Origin: Actinomycetota bacterium
GTDB lineage: Bacteria > Actinomycetota > Humimicrobiia > Humimicrobiales > Humimicrobiaceae
Reading direction: 5' to 3'
Assembly: GCA_018897225.1 (NCBI GenBank)
Contig: JAHILC010000071.1
Span: forward strand, 1 to 5,825
DNA: 5,825 nt
Position numbers and translations under genes: made by a program. Below, one piece after another: positions 1 to 5,751 of this stretch (position 1 is the first letter of the stretch; the number at the start of each line of letters is the position of its first letter). The notes beneath the pieces were generated by a model. That model was not told where the DNA came from, did no database searches, and saw nothing but the letters and a program-made list of their open reading frames with translations.

Positions 1-90
1 ACCTCTTTTTAAATATCAATATTATTCTTTATTTAATTTCCTTTTAAAGTTAATGGTGGCATTTCATATAACATTCCCAGCATATACAAT

Positions 91-103
91 GTTTTGGCAA
101 AAC
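91..103. repeat. 13-base palindrome downstream of the zinc-ribbon gene
   Basis: GTTTTG, one central G, then CAAAAC: perfect six-base arms, 39 bases past the last gene's stop codon. It is not followed by a T-run on the minus strand, so it does not look like a rho-independent terminator. It could be an operator half-site pair for a gene beyond the window edge, or chance in AT-rich DNA. Nothing else is recognisable in 1-141. Confidence 0.25.
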
Positions 104-141
104 TGAAATTTGGGCGAATAAAGTGAGACATACCCACTATG

Positions 142-711
142 TTATATGTCGTTCGTTTCCCTATTCTTATGTTTATAAGGAAATCCACAAAAAAAACAAT
201 ATACTACGTCTACCCAATTATCCTCTATTTTTATCTTACGTTTACAGCACGGAAGATCAAATATTTCCATATCATCGACTTCATGAGATATCCATGGTTC
301 TTGCTGCTCAATTTCCTTACCTTCAAACCGTATAGAAACCATACCAGAGCTAAGCCTTCGAAAAGTTCTTTTAAGTGGACGTGTAAAGTTTTCATTAACT
401 ATCTTTGCCATAATGTTTTTGACTACAATGCTCATGTAAGCAAGTTGTTCTTTTGTCCACCAGCTGTCGCTCGGTGCCTGTTGTCCACAGTAGGGACAGG
501 TAAATTCAGCTCCTAAAAGTTCACTTTCATTTAAATCTATTGCCTCTTCTTTCGCCTCAATCATAAAGGAGTCTATACCCTTTTGAGCAAGATCTGTCAG
601 CTCTTCTTTTTCTAATAGAACCTTAAATTCTTTACGACAAAAGGGACATTCTCTTCTAAAGAATCTGTCATCATCTAGATGAAATGGAAGGTTCATCCTG
701 ATTTCACTCAC
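142..711 (-). CDS. Zinc-ribbon-like protein of unknown function, partner of the Abi_C protein
   Basis: A 189-residue protein with four cysteine pairs: CPFC (22-25), CPYC (72-75), CC (155-156) and CFFC (172-175). The first two could form one zinc ribbon around an acidic helical insert (30-68), and the last two another. The middle, about 84-125, starts with WWTKEQLAYM and continues as a basic, probably helical stretch (RPLKRTFRR) that could contact nucleic acid. No catalytic motif, signal peptide or membrane segment is seen. The start is GTG 711, with AAAGGAGG seven bases upstream, overlapping the previous gene's TGA by four bases. An internal ATG at codon 6 lacks such a site. The gene pair probably forms a two-protein unit, with this one perhaps a sensor or nucleic-acid adaptor (inference). 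The family is not recognised. Confidence 0.8.
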   Translation of the reverse strand: MSEIRMNLPFHLDDDRFFRRECPFCRKEFKVLLEKEELTDLAQKGIDSFMIEAKEEAIDLNESELLGAEFTCPYCGQQAPSDSWWTKEQLAYMSIVVKNIMAKIVNENFTRPLKRTFRRLSSGMVSIRFEGKEIEQQEPWISHEVDDMEIFDLPCCKRKIKIEDNWVDVVYCFFCGFPYKHKNRETNDI

Positions 712-1499
712 TTAGCTTCCTCCTTTATCTGATTAAAGCGTCGGATAATTGCCGTAGATAAGGTTGAGGCAGTGTTTATAGCAAGTTCTGCTATATTCTC
801 CGACACATCAGGCGGAAATATACCTTTTCCGTGAACATCCCCTAACGTATTCCTTAATCCTCCCAAATGGCTTACAACACCTGATAAAGCGTTCATTAGA
901 GGTAAGGTTGCCCCAGAGGGATCAAGTTCATCAAAATGAAGAATGGTTCGCGTCGATTTCCACAGGTCAGTAATCTGTTTTTTGTTGGGGAGGGTCTTTC
1001 CTAATTTTTCATGACAAATACGCATAGTACTTTCAAGACAAGCAATGCTTCGTGTAACCGCATTTTCGAAATTCCCGTCTCGGATCAACTCTCTGGCTTT
1101 CTCAATATCTTTGTAAGCTGAATAAAAACCTTGGGCTTTGAATAATCCTCTAGCTATAGAAACAGTCTGTCGTGTCGTCTCAGCTGTAACCAGACCGCAT
1201 GTGCGGCAAAAATCTAAAGTGGTCTCCCTTTTGCGGATCTTGCAAAAAAGAGTCTCCACGTTGAAAGAGGCACCTATCATGCGTGGATAGATTCGGATTT
1301 TGGGAAGGACTGCATCGCATCCAACCTCTCGAAAAATCTTTCCAGCAGGGCAATTGAAACAAATAGTCGGATTGACCTCATTTGTAGTTTTATCACCAGT
1401 TTGTCGTGCTGCTCGACATATAAGGGTACCCATTCCAACTTGTTGTAGATGACAATCTATGTTTTCATTTTCCTTAGGTTCTTGAAGTTGATTTGACAT
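708..1499 (-). CDS. Abortive-infection-type protein: cysteine-rich N-terminus plus Abi_C-like domain
   Basis: A 263-residue protein starting at ATG 1499, with GGAGG six bases upstream. The N-terminal half (about 16-101) is cysteine-rich: C16, C28, C47-x2-C50, C61, C86 and C98-x2-C101, suggesting one or two zinc-binding knuckles. Residues about 125-255 resemble the Pfam Abi_C family (abortive infection C-terminus): a helix with AVTRSIACLES (147-157), then LMNALSGVVSHLGGLRN and GDVHGKG, then AELAINTASTLS. R216-N217 and H223 form an R-x6-H motif like that of HEPN ribonucleases, so RNA cleavage is a reasonable but unproven guess. There is no signal peptide or membrane segment, so it is probably cytoplasmic. 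Its stop overlaps the next gene's GTG start (GTGA), so the two are coupled. Sampled lines have clearly more GC than the helicase module. Family placement is from memory of the conserved motif, without an alignment. Confidence 0.8.
   Translation of the reverse strand: MSNQLQEPKENENIDCHLQQVGMGTLICRAARQTGDKTTNEVNPTICFNCPAGKIFREVGCDAVLPKIRIYPRMIGASFNVETLFCKIRKRETTLDFCRTCGLVTAETTRQTVSIARGLFKAQGFYSAYKDIEKARELIRDGNFENAVTRSIACLESTMRICHEKLGKTLPNKKQITDLWKSTRTILHFDELDPSGATLPLMNALSGVVSHLGGLRNTLGDVHGKGIFPPDVSENIAELAINTASTLSTAIIRRFNQIKEEAK
719..723 (-). promoter_or_regulatory. Shine-Dalgarno site supporting the GTG start of the zinc-ribbon gene
   Basis: AAAGGAGG on the minus strand, with its GGAGG core at 723-719, lies seven bases before GTG 711 and inside the final codons of the Abi_C gene. 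The site makes the GTG a better start than the ATG five codons further in, and implies translational coupling through the GTGA overlap. Confidence 0.7.
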
Positions 1500-1523
1500 T
1501 CATGACCTCCTATTCTTTCTTAC

Positions 1524-1553
1524 AATATAACGAAAAGAAACTGCCGGGATCAA
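1524..1553 (-). promoter_or_regulatory. Candidate sigma-A promoter for the Abi_C/zinc-protein operon
   Basis: On the minus strand, TTGATC (1553-1548) and TATATT (1529-1524) are separated by 18 bases; reading the -10 one base earlier as TTATAT gives 17. They match the consensus at 4 of 6 and 5 of 6 positions. Transcription would start near 1517, leaving a short leader with GGAGG at 1510-1506 before ATG 1499. The promoter lies just outside the end of the 263-bp element, so module 2 appears to be transcribed independently of the helicase module. Confidence 0.5.
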
Positions 1554-1560
1554 ATCTTTA

Positions 1561-1592
1561 TATTAGAAAATAGGGACAACACATCCTATTTT
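1561..1592 (+). repeat. Terminal inverted repeat, low-coordinate end of the 263-bp element
   Basis: The blocks are TATTAGAA (1561-1568), AATAG (1569-1573), ACACATCC (1579-1586) and ATTTT (1588-1592). They match the reverse complement of the repeat at 1795-1823. The end also contains a self-complementary hairpin, AAAATAGG (1567-1574) with CCTATTTT (1585-1592) around a 10-base loop. On the plus strand this is followed by more T residues, so it could also act as a weak terminator. The stem is AT-rich, so the terminator reading is doubtful. Confidence 0.6.
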
Positions 1593-1601
1593 TTATATGG
1601 T

Positions 1602-1679
1602 TTAGCTTTCCATTTTACGAGGTCTTCCTTTGGACTTCTATCTATAGTAATCTATATCAATGTCTAAAGTTTCAATCAT
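1602..1679 (-). pseudogene. Possible degraded 5' fragment of a transposase gene
   Basis: From an ATG at 1679 the frame reads MIETLDIDIDYYR, a TAG stop, then KSKGRPRKMES and a TAA at 1604-1602, for 26 codons in all. A basic GRPRK stretch soon after an acidic leader is common near the N-terminus of several DDE transposases, and the fragment lies inside a pair of terminal inverted repeats. The in-frame stop and the abrupt junction with the terminal repeat fit a dead remnant. No ribosome binding site is seen. The fragment is too short to name a family, and chance similarity remains possible. Confidence 0.35.
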
Positions 1680-1794
1680 CTGGATAAAAAACTACTCAGA
1701 CCCCATAGGTTTTTCGCCAAAAGTTACCGAATTATTGACCTGGTATACCTTCCTTATTTATTTTATTTAAAAGCATAAATATTAATTGTCTAAG

Positions 1795-1823
1795 AAAATG
1801 GGATGTGTCTATTTATTCTAATA
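1795..1823 (-). repeat. Terminal inverted repeat, high-coordinate end of the 263-bp element
   Basis: Read inward on the minus strand: TATTAGAA (1823-1816), AATAG (1813-1809), ACACATCC (1808-1801), ATTTT (1799-1795). It pairs with 1561-1592 and differs from it by a 2-base insertion, a 5-base deletion and one substitution. Confidence 0.6.
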
Positions 1824-1847
1824 GATAAAATATTAATCACACGTCAT

Positions 1848-2324
1848 TCACTTAAATATATTATAGAAAAAATTATTTAATTCTACCAAATATTTGGGAA
1901 ATACTAGACCAGCAATTGTTGCTAATGAAATCAGTAATAATATAATTAAAAATAATTTTAAGTTTTTAATGCGTGATGATTGTTTATTGGATGTTTCTTC
2001 CAATTTGTTTTCTATTTTAGTAAATCTCTCATCTAAACTGTCTTCTATACTCTTTGCACTCCCGTCTAATTTGCTCTCTAACTTAGTAAACCTCTCAAAA
2101 ATTTCTGGACCACCAATATCTTTTAATGTTTTTATAACTTCATAACTATTGCTTGCAACATCTTTTGTTGACTCTATTAGTTCCAAAAGTTTGTTTCGAA
2201 CAACCCCTAATTCATTTGTTGCGCCCTGGTAAGATTTGGCTTCGGTCTGAAGTTTTTCTAAAGTTTGAATGAGTTTCTCTGCAGATTCTTCTGCCTGTAA
2301 AAATTTCTCTACATCTTTTTCCAT
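1848..2324 (-). CDS. Coiled-coil protein with a C-terminal membrane anchor
   Basis: A 158-residue protein from ATG 2324, or 162 from ATG 2336. The nearer ATG is preferred because GGAGG lies 5 bases upstream of it, while the outer ATG has only A/T before it. Numbering from the longer form, residues 5-122 are charged and heptad-rich, suggesting a long coiled coil. ERFTKLESKL (81-90) and ERFTKIENKL (103-112) form a 22-residue repeat. A single hydrophobic segment spans about 127-147 (LFLIILLLISLATIAGLVF), followed by about 15 residues ending FFYNIFK. Basic residues just before the segment (RIKNLK) suggest that the coiled coil stays in the cytoplasm, anchored to the membrane. No signal peptide or enzymatic motif is seen. 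It starts one base after the nuclease-helicase stop, so the two are almost certainly cotranscribed and translationally coupled. It is probably the helicase's partner. I do not recognise the family. Confidence 0.85.
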   Translation of the reverse strand: MEKDVEKFLQAEESAEKLIQTLEKLQTEAKSYQGATNELGVVRNKLLELIESTKDVASNSYEVIKTLKDIGGPEIFERFTKLESKLDGSAKSIEDSLDERFTKIENKLEETSNKQSSRIKNLKLFLIILLLISLATIAGLVFPKYLVELNNFFYNIFK

Positions 2325-2325
2325 T

Positions 2326-5300
2326 TCATCCTCCATTTTTTAAAATTAAATTATTACACTTGTTTTGAAGCATATTTATAAGAAACCAAGCCGGCATTGC
2401 ATTCAATTCAATAGGTAATTGTTTAATAAACATTCGAGCTAATTGTCTGGTAGGATAAGCCCGGAGTATTTCCTCAACTAATTCTTTGGCTAATTCTACA
2501 TTGCGTTTACTAATATTTGAAATTACCCAAGCAGCAAATTCAAAAATAACAATTTCACTTGCTCCGTATTCATTTATTGCGGAAGATATTGAAGCGTTAA
2601 AATTTTGTTTTATTATTACAGTTTTTCCATCCTTAGAAAATACTTCAGAAAGAGACCTTAGCATAAGTAACCCAGGATGAGTGGGATAAGATTCAAGAAA
2701 ACGTATTACCTGCCCTCGAAGCTCGGCGGATTCATTGGTAGAGCCAATAGATGCAAATAAATCCTTACATATTTCTATACCAATATTTATATCAGCAACT
2801 ATTTGCTCTAAAAATTCAGAATACTTACTTGCTTCAAGATACCGTAAAATTCCTTTTCGAATATCATTGTCTGCAGATGAAACGGTAGACGTTAAAAACA
2901 TTTCGTGCAATGCCCGTCTTCTTCCTTTTTCAATTATTCCATAAATAAAGTGTAATAAAAGCTCAACAACCTTCATGATAAATTCAAAAAAAGATAAATT
3001 AAGATATTTCGATGCTTTATTAATTTCCTCTTTACCTAATTGATATTGATAACCGGAAACATATTTCCCATAGGTCTCTATAATTTTTTCTTTATCCGCA
3101 CCTGATAATTGAACAGTAAATTCTTCCCTTTTATAGTCTATTGTGTAATCAGAAACAAGTCCGATGAGTAAAAGTCTATGAAGTGCTTTTTCGGCAATTT
3201 GCCTGCTTTGCTCATATTTACTGGCTCTTTTTGAAATCCCTTCTGGTATTGATACAACCCTTCTGCCTTTTCTAAAAATATCTTCAAAACTTTCAAGAAT
3301 TTCTCTAACATTTTGTTTTTCTTGAGTAATTCCTCGAAATGATTTTGTATGGAAAAATAACGCTCTGGTTATATCATCATCTTCTTCTCTCGGAATCATT
3401 TTCAATTTTTCATATATTTCTTCAATTTTATTATTAGGATTCAATAAATACTCTGTTCTCCCAGGGTCATCATTAGATACAATTATGCAACAATAAGCCA
3501 TTTTCCCATCTCTACCAGCACGTCCGACTTCTTGATAAAAAGATTCGATAGAAGGAGGAATTCCATAATGAATAGTATAGCGAATATTAGGTTTATCTAT
3601 CCCCATACCAAAAGCTTTTGTACATACTAGAAGTGGTATGTTGTTATGTTTAAACTCACTTGCTACACGGTGCTTTATGCGGATATATTCAAGACGCTTG
3701 AAATATTTAGGGGCGGAGCCACTGTAGTATTTATTTAAAATACCTAGATTTTCTTCAATCTTGTCTGATACATTTACTACTCCAAAATCACCATTAACAA
3801 AAGGGCAAAATATCAACCCGCTTTGAGTTTCTTTTTGTCTTGTTTGGTAAAATGTAGAGCTTGTCATGCTAAATAAATTTGGCAATGATTGCCCTAAGTA
3901 ACCTAATAATCTAGAAGCTTTTTCCGGTGATTTAGAATAAATAACTTTATATTTTAATTCTTTTCGATCGAAAGATTTCGGAGTAATAGTAGCTTCAAAA
4001 TCTTGTATTTGTAATTCTCTTTGAATATCTTTAAGAACTACTCTAGATGCAGTTCCCGTCAACCCAATAAGAGGAGGAATTTTTCCATTTGATTCGCAAT
4101 AAATTCGACTTATTCTTCCAATATTAAGATAAGCAGTTCTAAAATCATGTCCCCACTCAGATACACAATGTGCTTCGTCTATGACAATCGATGTAATTGG
4201 TGTATGAACCGTAAGTGTCCGAAGTGATTCGCGAAATTCAACAGTTTGGAATCTCTCAGGAGCAATATAAGCAAAAAAATATTCTCCTTGCCCAAATAAT
4301 TGCATTGCCTTTGACTTATCTTCAGGGTCTTCAATCTGACTGGTAATGGCAATACAACGGTCAATCCCTAACATAGAAAGATTATCAATCTGGTCTTCCA
4401 TTAATGATATTATCGGATCAATTACTACTGTCCGTCCTGGTCGAAGCAAAGAAGCAAGTTGATAAACAAGAGATTTGCCTGCACCTGTGGGTAATAATAA
4501 TAATGAATCTTTGCCTTGCAATGTTCTTGCAAGCGATTCATATTGACCTTCCCAAAAAGAAGGTTTGCGGAATATATATTTTAAAAAATATAATAATTCT
4601 TTTTCTTTTGGTTTTTCAATATCTTGAGGTGATGAAATTGTCGAAAAAGATGAATTGGCAATATGAAAAGGAACGTAAATATCTTTTATATGAAAAGTGG
4701 TAAAATTGCTCACAGATAGATCTGAAAATGATATTAAGATTGTGTTTTTAGAATTATCGAGGGGATTATAATCCGAAAGAAGACTACATTGGCTTACTTT
4801 TTCTTTTATATCGCCAGAATAAAGTATACAAAGATTTTTATATAGCTCAATAAAATCTTCCACTGATTTTTTAAGTATCACTAAACTATCTTTTTTGTTA
4901 AATATGCAAAGTTCGTCTAAATCAGATATTATATGCCAGGAACTTATATCGTTTAAATTAAGAAACCTTGATTGAATTGCCTGAAGAAGAACAATTTGAA
5001 TTTGATGTGCAAATTTCATTGAATATATATATTGAATTAATTCTTTGGGGGAATTTACTATGTTATTATAATCTTCTTTTAAGGGAGAAAGTTTTGATTC
5101 TAAAATACTTAATTGATAACCTTCTCTTGCTATTACTTCACTAACTGGAATGCGTATGACTGTATATCCGCATTCCTGTAAAGATTCATCTCGTTCGCCA
5201 TCTGAAACAGTATGATTTTTATGTTGTTCACCATCAATTTCAACTATTATCTTCTCGCTTAACCTTGGATGAAAGATACAAAAATCTACTCTTTGGTTTA

Positions 5301-5733
5301 CAAAAGATTTTACATTAGAGTATGAAGGACCTAAACTTGAAATATCAACCTGGGGTAAAACATATTTTTTGTAATTTTCTCCCAAATACTTTAAAAGGAT
5401 TTCCTCATAAAAAATGGTTTCTTCTGTACTATCCAACCATTGATGATGTTTGTTTCTTTTATGATCTTCGCTAAACACCATATTTTTAATGGATGATAAT
5501 AATTGATCTTCTTTATATTCCTGATATTCCTGAATAAATAGTTTCTTAAAATCTTCTTCTATCTTGGGAGAAGATAGTAGAATTTTCCCTCTGATTAATA
5601 TTTTCTCTAAGATGGCAATTATTTGACATTGTTGTTCATTCAATTCAAAATCAGATGCTTTTATTGGAAAATCAAGCCTCCATTGCCTCAAAGTCAAGCA
5701 AAATTCCTGAGTAAAAGCCAGACTTTTTTCCAT
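2326..5733 (-). CDS. Nuclease-helicase fusion: DUF559/Vsr-like PD-(D/E)xK domain plus RecQ-type SF2 helicase
   Basis: This 1135-residue cytoplasmic protein is predicted to unwind and cut DNA. Residues about 101-205 resemble the DUF559/Vsr-like nuclease fold: E105/E106, VDF (D150), VEIDGEQH (E165, D167, H171), then ERDESL and a GYTVIRIP strand. Residues 205-380 are an unassigned linker. The helicase core spans about 388-755: GQ motif (F393-Q397), Walker A LLPTGAGKS (K420), DEAHCVSEWGHDFR (519-532), LTGTAS (558-563), FGMGID (708-713), and QEVGRAGRDG (734-743). These are RecQ-type signatures. The four cysteines of the canonical RecQ zinc domain are absent. A possible winged helix lies at about 835-880, and the helical 890-1135 region is unrecognised. 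The ATG at 5733 has no usable Shine-Dalgarno sequence; the nearest, in istB, is about 28 bases away. Residues 1-26 may be translated from an IS end, so the native 5' end may be lost. The helicase assignment is firm, the nuclease likely, and a defence role is inferred. Confidence 0.9.
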   Translation of the reverse strand: MEKSLAFTQEFCLTLRQWRLDFPIKASDFELNEQQCQIIAILEKILIRGKILLSSPKIEEDFKKLFIQEYQEYKEDQLLSSIKNMVFSEDHKRNKHHQWLDSTEETIFYEEILLKYLGENYKKYVLPQVDISSLGPSYSNVKSFVNQRVDFCIFHPRLSEKIIVEIDGEQHKNHTVSDGERDESLQECGYTVIRIPVSEVIAREGYQLSILESKLSPLKEDYNNIVNSPKELIQYIYSMKFAHQIQIVLLQAIQSRFLNLNDISSWHIISDLDELCIFNKKDSLVILKKSVEDFIELYKNLCILYSGDIKEKVSQCSLLSDYNPLDNSKNTILISFSDLSVSNFTTFHIKDIYVPFHIANSSFSTISSPQDIEKPKEKELLYFLKYIFRKPSFWEGQYESLARTLQGKDSLLLLPTGAGKSLVYQLASLLRPGRTVVIDPIISLMEDQIDNLSMLGIDRCIAITSQIEDPEDKSKAMQLFGQGEYFFAYIAPERFQTVEFRESLRTLTVHTPITSIVIDEAHCVSEWGHDFRTAYLNIGRISRIYCESNGKIPPLIGLTGTASRVVLKDIQRELQIQDFEATITPKSFDRKELKYKVIYSKSPEKASRLLGYLGQSLPNLFSMTSSTFYQTRQKETQSGLIFCPFVNGDFGVVNVSDKIEENLGILNKYYSGSAPKYFKRLEYIRIKHRVASEFKHNNIPLLVCTKAFGMGIDKPNIRYTIHYGIPPSIESFYQEVGRAGRDGKMAYCCIIVSNDDPGRTEYLLNPNNKIEEIYEKLKMIPREEDDDITRALFFHTKSFRGITQEKQNVREILESFEDIFRKGRRVVSIPEGISKRASKYEQSRQIAEKALHRLLLIGLVSDYTIDYKREEFTVQLSGADKEKIIETYGKYVSGYQYQLGKEEINKASKYLNLSFFEFIMKVVELLLHFIYGIIEKGRRRALHEMFLTSTVSSADNDIRKGILRYLEASKYSEFLEQIVADINIGIEICKDLFASIGSTNESAELRGQVIRFLESYPTHPGLLMLRSLSEVFSKDGKTVIIKQNFNASISSAINEYGASEIVIFEFAAWVISNISKRNVELAKELVEEILRAYPTRQLARMFIKQLPIELNAMPAWFLINMLQNKCNNLILKNGG
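2330..2334 (-). promoter_or_regulatory. Shine-Dalgarno site of the coiled-coil gene, inside the helicase 3' end
   Basis: GGAGG on the minus strand lies 5 bases before ATG 2324 and overlaps the last sense codons of the nuclease-helicase gene, whose stop is TGA 2328-2326. Ribosomes finishing the helicase would therefore sit directly on this site, implying translational coupling. It also decides the start: the outer ATG (2336-2334) overlaps the site itself. Confidence 0.7.
5668..5699. repeat. Two short direct repeats in the putative IS21-like end
   Basis: AAAATCAAGC (5668-5677) and AAAGTCAAGC (5690-5699) differ at one base and are offset by 22 bases, about two helical turns. In IS21-family elements, repeated sites near the ends are thought to bind the transposase. 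The pair lies in what is annotated as the first 22 codons of the helicase gene, which supports reading this stretch as transposon-derived. Confidence 0.45.
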
Positions 5734-5751
5734 AGTTGTAAAACAAAAAAA

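Larger units (their letters stand above)
1561..1823 (-). mobile_element. MITE-like, internally deleted insertion sequence of 263 bp
   Basis: Imperfect terminal inverted repeats bound this stretch. Both ends read inward TATTAGAA, then AATAG, then ACACATCC, then one differing base and ATTTT, with gaps of 2 and 5 bases between blocks. About 26 of 27 aligned positions match. Between them, on the minus strand, is leader-like sequence followed by a short fragment that could be a transposase 5' end, joined abruptly to the other terminal repeat. This is the pattern left by deletion of an IS interior. A TA dinucleotide occurs at each outer edge but is already part of the repeat, so no clear target duplication is visible. 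The family was not identified. The element occupies most of the 348-base gap between the two gene modules; I see nothing in the remaining 24 bases at 1824-1847. Confidence 0.55.

Noticed and set aside
123..516. Two plus-strand open frames (70 and 125 codons) opposite the zinc-ribbon gene
   Set aside because: The minus-strand frame has the cysteine-pair motifs, a good ribosome binding site and a coupled start; the plus-strand frames have none of these.
1567..1592. Hairpin read as a rho-independent terminator
   Set aside because: The stem has only two G-C pairs and sits within the terminal inverted repeat, so the element explains it better.
1777..1837. Direct repeat AAATATTAAT at 1777-1786 and 1828-1837
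   Set aside because: Ten bases of pure A/T in an AT-rich spacer are expected by chance, and one copy is inside and the other outside the 263-bp element.
1894..2145. 83-codon plus-strand frame opposite the coiled-coil gene
   Set aside because: Its leucine/serine-rich composition is what the antisense of a lysine/glutamate-rich coiled coil gives; no ribosome binding site was seen.
4404..4703. 99-codon open frame on the plus strand inside the helicase gene
   Set aside because: It lies opposite the Walker A region of a clearly coding minus-strand gene, shows no recognisable domain, and reads as a shadow frame.
5645..5733. Outward promoter at the IS end driving the helicase gene
   Set aside because: TTGACT and TTGATT are present, but no -10 with more than about three matches lies 16-18 bases downstream, so it is not listed as a feature.
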